The notes under the pieces were generated by a model. That model was not told the origin of the DNA, did not search any database, and was given only the letters and a program-made list of their open reading frames with translations. Below, one piece after another: positions 1 to 6,651 of a stretch of DNA of 8,289 nucleotides (within the stretch, counting starts at the first letter, position 1; each line of letters opens with the position of its first letter). A program made the position numbers and the translations under genes. Location: positions 1 to 8,289 of the forward strand of contig JAPYSZ010000043.1 of the NCBI GenBank assembly GCA_029941645.1, given 5' to 3'. Source of the DNA: Candidatus Poseidoniia archaeon. Lineage in GTDB: Archaea > Thermoplasmatota > Poseidoniia > MGIII > CG-Epi1.

Positions 1-1
1 C

Positions 2-838
2 ATGCCCAAGCAAATTATTTCAGCTTCAGAAATGGAGCGTTATGGATATTGCCCTTTATCTTGGCACTTAGATCTGAAAGGTGTAGATGCTGAGGGTGAT
101 GAGGTCAATACTGGTGTTGAAAAGCACAAAGAAATGGGTGACTCACTAAAGAATCTGCTTGTTGAAGAAGAAAATTCAAGAGAAACATCAACAAACCTAA
201 TGACTGTCGTTGCAATGATTATGTCATTAGTCACATTAGCTTTAATCATACTATTGATTTCAAATAATGAATTAAGACAAAACCTAGGTTTTATACTACT
301 TATAATTGGAATAGGATGGATGTTAATCGCTTCGTTTTTTCTTTATAAATTATTATTATCTACTGAAAAAATAGACAAATTAAGAGATGATTACAAATTA
401 GGAGAAACTGACATTGAAACACCAGATGGTTTGACAAAGGAAACACCCGTATTAAAATCTGAGAATTATAATTTAGCTGGACGCCCAGATTATTTGATAA
501 AGGAAGGTAGTATGAGAATTCCTGTAGAAGTAAAAACAGGTAGAAGACCTAAAGCACCTTTTTTTAGCCATGTTTTACAAATTGGAGCTTACTGCTTATT
601 ATCAGAAGAGACATTTACAGACAAACCACCTAGTTGTGGTCAGATAAGATATGGTTTTGACAGTATCCCTCATGAAGTAAAATGGGATTCTGATTTGAAA
701 GCATTAGTTGTCGAAAAATTAGAGGAAATGAATGATATTCTTAAAGGCAATATGGAAGCTCATCGAAACCATAAAAGAGTAGGGAAATGTAACAGCTGTT
801 CTAGAAGAAAAGCCTGCCCAGAGAGATTGAAAAATTAA
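2..838 (+). CDS. Membrane-inserted Cas4-like PD-(D/E)XK nuclease
   Basis: A 278-residue protein with Cas4/RecB-type nuclease hallmarks. Seen in the sequence: Cys17 in a YGYCPLSW motif, a GxxxH-like His41, the acidic residue Asp163 in GRPDY, the ExK pair Glu176/Lys178 in VEVKTGRRP, and a QxxxY-like Gln193/Tyr197. A C-terminal triplet Cys263, Cys266 and Cys272 would complete a four-cysteine iron-sulfur site with Cys17. The family resects DNA ends or trims CRISPR prespacers. Here two strongly hydrophobic helices (about residues 67-88 and 95-117) sit between Cys17 and the catalytic core, in a region where soluble Cas4 has no membrane segment, so the nuclease is probably tethered to the membrane. 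There is no cas1, cas2 or repeat array nearby, so a CRISPR role is not supported. The ATG is the second base of the window and fits the family N-terminus, but an upstream extension cannot be excluded. The in vivo role is unknown. Confidence 0.8.
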   Translation: MPKQIISASEMERYGYCPLSWHLDLKGVDAEGDEVNTGVEKHKEMGDSLKNLLVEEENSRETSTNLMTVVAMIMSLVTLALIILLISNNELRQNLGFILLIIGIGWMLIASFFLYKLLLSTEKIDKLRDDYKLGETDIETPDGLTKETPVLKSENYNLAGRPDYLIKEGSMRIPVEVKTGRRPKAPFFSHVLQIGAYCLLSEETFTDKPPSCGQIRYGFDSIPHEVKWDSDLKALVVEKLEEMNDILKGNMEAHRNHKRVGKCNSCSRRKACPERLKN

Positions 839-858
839 ATTGAACACTTGGACATATA

Positions 859-889
859 CTTATACATACGCACCAATTATAGCCGCCAA
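859..889 (+). promoter_or_regulatory. Likely TATA promoter for the THEP1-trm1 unit
   Basis: The 54-bp gap after the nuclease gene contains CTTATACATA at 859-868, centred about 27 bp before GTG 890 and 30 bp before ATG 893. That is the usual archaeal TATA-to-start distance for a leaderless transcript. No convincing Shine-Dalgarno sequence precedes the start, which agrees. Inferred from spacing and composition only. Confidence 0.45.
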
Positions 890-892
890 GTG

Positions 893-1453
893 ATGATTCC
901 CGTAAAGGTAGCTATCTCCGGCCAGCCAGGCACTGGTAAAACTAGAACGGTCCTGAGAATAGCAAAAATGATTGAAGATAAATTTAGTATCGGTGGATTT
1001 ACCACCCACCCTATTCGCGAAGAGGGCGAAATTATAGGATACAATCTAAAGGATTATACAACAGGTGAAGAAGAGCTATCTGCATCTGTTAGATGGGATG
1101 TTAAACCAAGAATCCCTGGAAAAACACCTGAATCAACACCTTTGGGAATAAGGTTAGATGCCGTTAATCGAATTGCAACCGAATCAGTTGCTAAGGCAAT
1201 TGAAGAAGCTGATCTCATATTAGTTGATGAAGTTGGGAAATTAGTATCCGAATCAAAAGAATTCAGTGCAATACTAAAAGAAGCATTAAAATGTGGAAAA
1301 CCAATGTTAATCACTATGCACAAAAGATCTAGGAATCCCTTACTGCAATCAATTCGCAAGAGGGATGATTTGAGAACTTTAGAAGTTACCCCTATAAATT
1401 CCGCTATTCTACCTTCTAAAGCAGTTACTATTCTAAAAACTGGAATGGTGTGA
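893..1453 (+). CDS. THEP1-like nucleoside-triphosphatase (P-loop NTPase)
   Basis: A 186-residue P-loop NTPase. The N-terminus runs directly into a Walker A motif, GQPGTGKT (residues 10-17), preceded by a hydrophobic strand. A THEP1-like segment, GGFTTHPIREEGEIIGY, is at about 34-50, and a Walker B motif, ADLILVDEVGKL, at about 106-117. This order and length match the archaeal THEP1/NTPase family (about 170-190 residues), whose members hydrolyse NTPs in vitro and whose cellular role is unsettled. The open frame extends back to a TTG at 848. ATG 893 (or the adjacent GTG 890) is preferred because THEP1 proteins begin just before the P-loop and because a TATA-like element lies at leaderless distance. 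The 3' end overlaps the trm1 start by four bases (GTGA), so the two genes are probably cotranscribed and translationally coupled. A link to tRNA modification is possible but not shown. Confidence 0.82.
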   Translation: MIPVKVAISGQPGTGKTRTVLRIAKMIEDKFSIGGFTTHPIREEGEIIGYNLKDYTTGEEELSASVRWDVKPRIPGKTPESTPLGIRLDAVNRIATESVAKAIEEADLILVDEVGKLVSESKEFSAILKEALKCGKPMLITMHKRSRNPLLQSIRKRDDLRTLEVTPINSAILPSKAVTILKTGMV

Positions 1454-2481
1454 AAGAACATCAAGAAGGCAGGGCTATATTCAAGGCAAATCTTTCTGGT
1501 AAAGACAAAGGTCCAGGAAAAGCAAAAGGTGTTTTCTACAATCCTGCTATGGAAATGAGCCGTGATTTACATGTAGCTTTTGCAAAAGAACTCGAAATAG
1601 AAGGAATTGTACTGGATGGATTGGCAGCTTCAGGAATAAGAGGAATAAGGCTTATTCTAGAAGCTGGACTAAATGTAGAATTTTGTGATACCTCTACTTT
1701 AGCCACAAATACTATAGCTGAAAACCTAAAATTAAACGGAATCGAAAGTACAATTTACAATAAACCTGTAGAAGAGTTGCTCCAAGAAAAGAAATATGAC
1801 TGTATAGATATTGATCCTTTCGGAACACCAGCCCCATTTCTAGAGGCGGCACTTAAGGGATTGAATGATAATGGAATTTTAGGAGTATCAGCTACTGACA
1901 CTGCTGTATTGTGTGGTGCAAAACCTTCAATCTGTATGAAAAGATACGGAGCTAATTCTATGAAAAAAGTGGCTGCAAAAGAAATAGGAATAAGAATTAT
2001 GTTAAGTAAAATGCACTCAATGGCCTCTGAAATTGGGAAAGGAATTCAACCATTATTATGCTACTCAGAAGGGCATCACTTACGTGTTTTTGTTAAATTA
2101 ACCAAAAAAAATAATGTGGAATTGAAATGGATAAACACTGATATGGAAATTGTGGAAGAAGAAGAATATGGTGCTGGAGGACCTTTGTGGGTTGACAAAA
2201 TAATCGAGAAGGAACTTGTCCCCTCAAATTATGAAGGAAAGTTAGGTAAGTTTTTTGAAACATTAAGTGAAGAAGCTAATGGGCCGCCTGGATTATATGA
2301 CATCAATGATATTGCTAGAATTGCTGAGATAGGGCAAACACCACAAAGAAACAAAATAGTAAAATGCTTGAAGGAACTAGGACATTTTGCAAGTTCAAGC
2401 ATATTCTCTCCTCTTGGAATAAAAACAACGGCATCTAAAATAGAAAGAACGAAGGCCATTAAGCTCGCCCAATCTTTATAA
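1450..2481 (+). CDS. trm1: tRNA (guanine26-N2)-dimethyltransferase
   Basis: Trm1 transfers one or two methyl groups from S-adenosylmethionine to N2 of G26 in tRNA. Family motifs are present in order: FYNPAMEMSRDL (29-40), the SAM-binding loop GLAASGIRGIR (57-67), an acidic ribose-binding residue near CD (79-80), the catalytic DIDPFGTP (120-127), SATDTAVLCG (147-156), CMKRYGA (162-168) and GGPLW (243-247). A C-terminal winged-helix-like part ends near GIKTTAS (323-329). At 343 residues it is somewhat short for an archaeal Trm1 (about 380). The cysteine pairs that usually precede the GPLW motif and bind zinc are absent: residues 207-246 contain no cysteine. The start is GTG, overlapping the upstream TGA stop as GTGA, which suggests coupled translation. 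Its TAA stop lies inside the TATA box of the next transcription unit. The family assignment is secure; the missing zinc site is a lineage variation or a reduction. Confidence 0.93.
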   Translation: MKEHQEGRAIFKANLSGKDKGPGKAKGVFYNPAMEMSRDLHVAFAKELEIEGIVLDGLAASGIRGIRLILEAGLNVEFCDTSTLATNTIAENLKLNGIESTIYNKPVEELLQEKKYDCIDIDPFGTPAPFLEAALKGLNDNGILGVSATDTAVLCGAKPSICMKRYGANSMKKVAAKEIGIRIMLSKMHSMASEIGKGIQPLLCYSEGHHLRVFVKLTKKNNVELKWINTDMEIVEEEEYGAGGPLWVDKIIEKELVPSNYEGKLGKFFETLSEEANGPPGLYDINDIARIAEIGQTPQRNKIVKCLKELGHFASSSIFSPLGIKTTASKIERTKAIKLAQSL

Positions 2482-2506
2482 TACCCCTTTAAGTCCGCAC
2501 AACTCC
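2475..2506 (+). promoter_or_regulatory. TATA promoter for the rpoL-truD operon, leaderless
   Basis: TTTATAATA at 2475-2483 is centred about 28 bp before the rpoL ATG (2507), so transcription should begin at or within a few bases of the start codon. No Shine-Dalgarno sequence lies in the 25-bp gap, consistent with a leaderless mRNA. The trm1 stop codon (2479-2481) is part of the TATA box. Inferred from position and composition. Confidence 0.6.
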
Positions 2507-2770
2507 ATGGAAGTTTCCGTAATTAACAAGACCAAGAACGAATTGGAAATAGAGGTACGTGGTGCTAATGAGACGTTGCTAGGACCTTTAATGAATCATA
2601 CTCTGGCCAATCCTGATGTTGACTATGCTTCCTATTACATGGGACATATCGTCTTAGATCATCCTAAATTTTACGTTCGAACAAAAAAAGGAACTCCTAA
2701 AAAAGCAATTAAAAAAGCTGTGGATATCATTGTCGCTGATATAAAGACAATTCGCGATAAATTAGCTTAG
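2507..2770 (+). CDS. rpoL: DNA-directed RNA polymerase subunit L (Rpo11)
   Basis: An 87-residue archaeal RNA polymerase subunit, homologous to eukaryotic Rpb11 and to part of the bacterial alpha subunit N-terminal domain. It pairs with RpoD (Rpo3) to form the platform on which the polymerase assembles. Seen in the sequence: the core strand and helix with HTLANPDVDYASYYMGH (about residues 31-47), followed by DHPKFYVRTKKG, the characteristic HP-containing strand. A long basic C-terminal helix begins near residue 63 and would pack against the partner subunit. Length is typical (about 90). The ATG follows a well-spaced TATA box with no leader. It is the first gene of a five-gene run: truD starts four bases after its stop. 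The neighbourhood of tRNA-modification enzymes is a plausible housekeeping cluster. Confidence 0.93.
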   Translation: MEVSVINKTKNELEIEVRGANETLLGPLMNHTLANPDVDYASYYMGHIVLDHPKFYVRTKKGTPKKAIKKAVDIIVADIKTIRDKLA

Positions 2771-2774
2771 GTTC

Positions 2775-4073
2775 ATGATTTTACCGGCTAGACCGGAAGT
2801 AGGCAAAGAAAGATATCTTTCACATTCTAAAGGAATAGGTGGTAAACTTCGTAAGATACCTGAAGATTTTAATGTTGAAGAAATAATTAGTAATAACGAT
2901 AAATCGCATTGGATATGGTCCAAAGAAAATGATAGTGGAAAACATAGTATTGTAAAAATAACTGCAAATAATTGGGATACCCATGTATTGATTAAAGAAT
3001 TATCAAGGAAATTAGGAATAGGACAAAAAGCAATTGGATTTGCCGGAACCAAAGATAAACGTGCACTAACTACGCAATACTTCTCATTGATGGCAAAACC
3101 CAATAAAATAAAAAATTTGAATATAAAAAATGTAGAGATTGAATTTAAGCATAAGGCAATTAAACCAATAAGACTTGGAAATTTAGTCGGAAATAAATTT
3201 ATAATTAAAATATCAGATATAAAAGGTAAAAAAGAGGATATTGAAAAACTGGCTGATGAACTAAAAGAAGGATTTCCGAATTATTTTGGAATTCAACGTT
3301 TTGGTGCCGTGAGACCTATAACACATTTGGTTGGGAAAAAAATTGTAATGGGAGATTATGAAGGCGCAGTTTGGGATTATTTATCAGAAGGTGATTCAGA
3401 GATATCTGGTTTTGAAGCCAGAAAACACCTAAAAGAAACTAAAGATTTCAAATTAGCCATTCAGGAATATCCACATAATCTACTCTTTGAAAGACAAATG
3501 ATAGGGCATCTAACAAGAAGGAAAGACGATTACATTGGAGCTCTAAAACAATTACCGGAGAGTTTGTCTAAGATGTTTGTTCATGCTTATCAAAGTGCGA
3601 TGTTTAATCGAATTATTGATTTAAGGATAAAAGAAGGAATATCTCTTCATAAACCCTTGATAGGAGATAATGTAATCCCCGTAGATCTCTATGGAGGACC
3701 TGACCAAAGAAAAGTAATTGAAGTTACAAAACTTAATCAGAAAAAATTAGAAAAGCGATGTATGGAGGGTAAAGCATGGGTTGCGGGGCTTTTACCTGGA
3801 GTAAAAAGTCAATACACTAAAGGATTACAAGGTGAATTAGAAAGAATGGTTATGTCTGATGAAAAAATAGATTTCAACGACTTTACAATAGATGAAGCTT
3901 ACCAATTAACTTCGCTAGGAATGTACCGGCCTCTATGTCAAAAAATTAATGATTTGGAATGGGAACTTGACAATGAGGGATGTCCAAAATTCAACTTCTG
4001 GTTACACAAGGGTACATATGCAACATCTTTTCTTAGAGAAATAATGAAATGTGAAGATGTGAAGGTCTATTAG
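2775..4073 (+). CDS. truD: tRNA pseudouridine(13) synthase TruD
   Basis: A 432-residue TruD-family enzyme that isomerises uridine-13 in tRNA to pseudouridine (the family includes Pus7). Diagnostic motifs: an N-terminal forefinger region with KIPEDFNVEEI (27-37); GFAGTKDKRALTTQ (88-101) with the catalytic aspartate Asp94; the NYFGIQRFG signature (169-177); and HAYQSAMFNR (270-279). The C-terminus closes with GTYATSFLREIMK (413-425), which packs back on the catalytic core. A TRUD insertion domain is expected between about 190 and 400. Length is normal for archaeal members. The ATG lies four bases after the rpoL stop and is downstream of the same promoter. The TAG stop shares its G with the GTG start of the next gene (TAGTG). 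No key residue appears to be missing. Confidence 0.95.
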   Translation: MILPARPEVGKERYLSHSKGIGGKLRKIPEDFNVEEIISNNDKSHWIWSKENDSGKHSIVKITANNWDTHVLIKELSRKLGIGQKAIGFAGTKDKRALTTQYFSLMAKPNKIKNLNIKNVEIEFKHKAIKPIRLGNLVGNKFIIKISDIKGKKEDIEKLADELKEGFPNYFGIQRFGAVRPITHLVGKKIVMGDYEGAVWDYLSEGDSEISGFEARKHLKETKDFKLAIQEYPHNLLFERQMIGHLTRRKDDYIGALKQLPESLSKMFVHAYQSAMFNRIIDLRIKEGISLHKPLIGDNVIPVDLYGGPDQRKVIEVTKLNQKKLEKRCMEGKAWVAGLLPGVKSQYTKGLQGELERMVMSDEKIDFNDFTIDEAYQLTSLGMYRPLCQKINDLEWELDNEGCPKFNFWLHKGTYATSFLREIMKCEDVKVY

Positions 4074-4711
4074 TGACTGTAAAATGCATTATTTTTGATT
4101 GTGACGGGACACTAGTAGATAGTGAACGCTTGACCAATGAAGTAATTGCTGAAATGGCTGATGAATTAGGTATTGATATTACAGGAGAAGAAGCGACTAA
4201 GATGTTTGGAGGGAAAACTCTAGATGCTGTGATTTATGGGATGAGGGAATTATCACAAGGAGATATTCCTAAAGATTGGTTACCAAGATTAATTCAAAAA
4301 GTGAGTGATGCTTACAAAACTAATTTGCTTCCTATGGATGGAATTAAAGAACTTCTTGATAATGTATCTGTGCCTGTATGTGTTGCTTCTAATGGAGAAC
4401 CACGACATGTGAATGGATCCTTGAAATTAACTGGATTAAACCGATATTTCGGAGAAAATATATTCACAGCCTCAATGGTGGGGGCCCCTAAACCTGCACC
4501 GGATTTATTTCTATATGCTGCAAATAAAATGAGTTTTAAACCTGAAGAATGTGTGGTGATAGAAGACAGCATTCCCGGAGTTACAGCCGCCGTTCGAGCA
4601 AATATCAAAGTTTATGGCCTCATCAAATTGTGCTCAGAAGATGAATTGAATAACGCTGGAGCAATACCTTTTACAAATATGAGTGAATTGCCAAATTTGT
4701 TGGGAATATAA
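4073..4711 (+). CDS. HAD-superfamily phosphatase (subfamily IA)
   Basis: A 212-residue haloacid dehalogenase-fold hydrolase. All four motifs are visible: motif I FDCDGTLVDSE with nucleophile Asp9 and acid/base Asp11; motif II VASNG (about 103-107); motif III Lys in GAPKPAPDLF (about 138-147); and motif IV VIEDSIPG (about 162-169), whose acidic pair binds magnesium. The helical cap between motifs I and II is the C1 type found in beta-phosphoglucomutase, phosphoglycolate phosphatase and sugar-phosphate phosphatases such as E. coli YieH, which it resembles in layout. The substrate cannot be read from the sequence; a small phosphorylated sugar or organic acid is likely. The start is GTG, overlapping the truD stop by one base. 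A purine-rich GAAGGT six bases upstream (4061-4066) is a plausible ribosome binding site. It is the middle gene of the operon and has no obvious link to tRNA modification. Confidence 0.88.
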   Translation: MTVKCIIFDCDGTLVDSERLTNEVIAEMADELGIDITGEEATKMFGGKTLDAVIYGMRELSQGDIPKDWLPRLIQKVSDAYKTNLLPMDGIKELLDNVSVPVCVASNGEPRHVNGSLKLTGLNRYFGENIFTASMVGAPKPAPDLFLYAANKMSFKPEECVVIEDSIPGVTAAVRANIKVYGLIKLCSEDELNNAGAIPFTNMSELPNLLGI

Positions 4712-6082
4712 ATGAGTCTAAGCAACAAAATCATATCCATTATTCTTGGAGGTGCACTGATTGGGATTTTTGTTAATGAATACATGCATGATAGCGATTT
4801 TGATGGAGTCCCAAATGATGTGGATGAATTCCCTAACAATATAAATGAATGGAATGATAATGACAAGGATGGAATAGGTGATAACGGAGATATAGATGAT
4901 GATAATGATGGATACAATGATACGGATGACCATTTTCCAGAGAATTCAAATGAACATGCAGACCATGATTTAGATGGAATTGGAGATAACGAGGATACTG
5001 ATGACGATAACGATGGATACAATGATACTGAAGATATAGATCCTCTAAACGATTTAGCTCTAAAATTTACATTTGAATGGGTCGAATTAATTGATAAACA
5101 GAACAATAAAGGAGATGCTCCTCTTGTCTTTTATCTGTATCAAGATGAGGAAGAACTACATCGCTTTGACAATGAAAATAGAGCTTGGAGAGTTCCATGG
5201 CAACAACAATTTGACTTAAATACGGAATTTGAAATAAATGTACCTGACAACAAAACGGAGCATCAATTCACAGTAATCGCAATATACTACAAGTTTAGAA
5301 ATCCAGAAGAATTTGACATAAGTGATTCTAATGACAGCTATAGAGCCACAATAACTTACAATCTTAGCTCAAAGTCTTGGGAGCAAGGAAACAATGGAAC
5401 TCTTGATGGATCGTTAGACGATTCAAATGAAAACAATGATGCAAGAATTTTTGTGAATATTGAAACTTATAGCTTTGGATATCTTTTATCATACAATTGG
5501 CAATACAACGCTATTGAATACCAAATAACTTATAATTTTAATCCCGCAAGATATTCATATTATACTAATCAAGATCACTCTATCAAAGAATATGAAGACT
5601 ATATTCACTTTGTAACGAAGGATGAAGAAGCTGTTATGGAAATAGGTGAAAAATTAAGAGAAATAGCTACTGAAAAGGAATTTGATAATTTAACTGAAGT
5701 TAATTTCATTATGAGTTTTGTACAGGCACTGAAATATTCAGAAGACAATCTAACTGCAGGGGTAGGAGAGTATCCTAGATACCCTATTGAAACTCTAGTC
5801 GAACAAACTGGAGATTGTGAGGACACTTCAGCTCTTCTAATTTCGATTCTGGAATCATTAGGTTACGAAACTGCTATGATTCTTATTCCTGAAGCCTGGG
5901 AAGATTATGGGCATGCCGCAGTAGGAGTCAATGTTACTGGAGCTGAAGGAATATACTATGTTTTAAACGAGGGAAAAGATAACCAAATAGGTTATTACTA
6001 TGCAGAAACAACCGCACCAGGGTGGAAATTAGGTGAAGTGCCTGATTTAGATTCTAAAAGTGCATATGTTTATGAGGCCTAA
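4712..6082 (+). CDS. Membrane-anchored TSP3-repeat protein with transglutaminase-like domain
   Basis: A 456-residue protein likely exposed outside the cell. Residues 6-22 form one hydrophobic segment with no obvious cleavage site, read as a signal anchor. Residues 27-115 are an aspartate-rich thrombospondin type 3-like calcium-binding repeat of the DxDxDGxxD kind, including two near-identical 35-residue units. Residues 116-300 are probably beta-rich and unrecognised. The C-terminal part (about 305-456) resembles a transglutaminase-like cysteine hydrolase, with Cys369 in GDCEDTSALL and His401 in YGHAAVGV. A third catalytic residue should follow; Glu432 in YYYAETT occupies the expected place instead of the usual Asp. 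Such domains cleave or cross-link peptides; the substrate here is unknown. The ATG begins on the base after the HAD gene stop, so coupled translation within the rpoL-truD operon is likely. Composition in the repeat region is biased (GAT/AAT codons) but the frame is intact. Confidence 0.72.
   Translation: MSLSNKIISIILGGALIGIFVNEYMHDSDFDGVPNDVDEFPNNINEWNDNDKDGIGDNGDIDDDNDGYNDTDDHFPENSNEHADHDLDGIGDNEDTDDDNDGYNDTEDIDPLNDLALKFTFEWVELIDKQNNKGDAPLVFYLYQDEEELHRFDNENRAWRVPWQQQFDLNTEFEINVPDNKTEHQFTVIAIYYKFRNPEEFDISDSNDSYRATITYNLSSKSWEQGNNGTLDGSLDDSNENNDARIFVNIETYSFGYLLSYNWQYNAIEYQITYNFNPARYSYYTNQDHSIKEYEDYIHFVTKDEEAVMEIGEKLREIATEKEFDNLTEVNFIMSFVQALKYSEDNLTAGVGEYPRYPIETLVEQTGDCEDTSALLISILESLGYETAMILIPEAWEDYGHAAVGVNVTGAEGIYYVLNEGKDNQIGYYYAETTAPGWKLGEVPDLDSKSAYVYEA
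4847..5056 (+). repeat. Tandem 105-bp repeat encoding TSP3-like calcium-binding units
   Basis: Two consecutive 105-base units (4847-4951 and 4952-5056) encode residues 46-80 and 81-115 of the membrane protein. Each reads DGIGDN, then an acidic linker, then DDDNDGYNDT, at matching positions. A related partial unit (DSDFDGVPNDVDEFP) precedes them at about 4790-4846. Amino-acid identity between the units is highest in the calcium-binding loops. This looks like internal duplication of a coding module, not an intergenic repeat. Confidence 0.75.
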
Positions 6083-6649
6083 ATGAACGAAAAAGAACAA
6101 GAATTTCCAGTTAAAGTGGAAGGTGAAGTTTATGGACCTATTCCTCTTCAAAGAATTATTGATGATGTGAAAAATGGCGAATTAACTAAAGATGCATTAT
6201 TCTGGGATGGAGAAGACTGGATTCCTGTAACTTTACTTCAAGATAGTGAAATTCCTATGCAGCTTTGGAATGAAGATAACTGGATTGATAAACCTGAAGA
6301 AATATTATCTGAGGATGGACCTCCCTTACCTGCATCATCAGCATGGGAAGATGTATCGAGAAAGGGTAAATGGATTATGATTTATGGTGATCACTTAGTT
6401 GTTGAAGGGGGAGGACTAAGTATTCAGGATATAGGACAAATTATGGAAGGTGAGCCACGAAGTGGTGGAATCCCTATGAAAAAATTGTTGAATGTTACTT
6501 TCAAGGATAATGACAGAGGTGTTGATGTTATAGCTAGCAGCTTTCACAGAATGTATGAAGTATATTCTTTGAAATGTTGTTTATCGAAAGATGATAGTAA
6601 CAAACTAATGAAAGAATTACAAGTAGCCGGCGTAAGAATTATTAATTAA
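6083..6649 (+). CDS. GYF-2 domain protein with uncharacterised C-terminal half
   Basis: A 188-residue protein with no signal peptide or membrane segment, so probably cytoplasmic. Residues 8-52 resemble the GYF_2 domain: a YGPIPLQRI stretch (17-25), NGELTKDALFW (31-41) and DGEDWIPVTLL (42-52). This fits the family pattern of GP, then leucine-rich helix, then G-x-L, then W-x-x-W. Such domains often occur in bacterial and archaeal membrane-associated proteins and are thought to bind peptides. An acidic, tryptophan-containing linker (53-90) follows. The remainder (91-188) alternates short beta-like strands with a final helix and could be a PH-like domain, but I do not recognise it. The start codon abuts the previous stop (TAAATG), and GAGG at 6074-6077 is a suitable ribosome binding site. 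It is the last gene of the operon and meets the thioredoxin gene tail to tail. Confidence 0.6.
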   Translation: MNEKEQEFPVKVEGEVYGPIPLQRIIDDVKNGELTKDALFWDGEDWIPVTLLQDSEIPMQLWNEDNWIDKPEEILSEDGPPLPASSAWEDVSRKGKWIMIYGDHLVVEGGGLSIQDIGQIMEGEPRSGGIPMKKLLNVTFKDNDRGVDVIASSFHRMYEVYSLKCCLSKDDSNKLMKELQVAGVRIIN

Positions 6650-6651
6650 TT

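Noticed and set aside
2..838. CRISPR adaptation role for the Cas4-like protein
   Set aside because: There is no cas1, cas2 or direct-repeat array in the window, and the membrane insertion is unlike adaptation Cas4.
848..892. TTG-initiated N-terminal extension of the THEP1-like protein
   Set aside because: It adds residues unlike the family, overlaps the likely TATA box, and ATG 893 lies just before the P-loop as expected.
1054..1464. 136-codon minus-strand open frame
   Set aside because: It is a shadow of the THEP1-like gene with no recognisable domain.
4612..5106. 164-codon open frame on the minus strand opposite the repeat protein
   Set aside because: It is Ser/Pro/Leu-rich low complexity caused by the antisense of GAT-rich repeats, lies wholly within two confident genes and matches no family I recognise.
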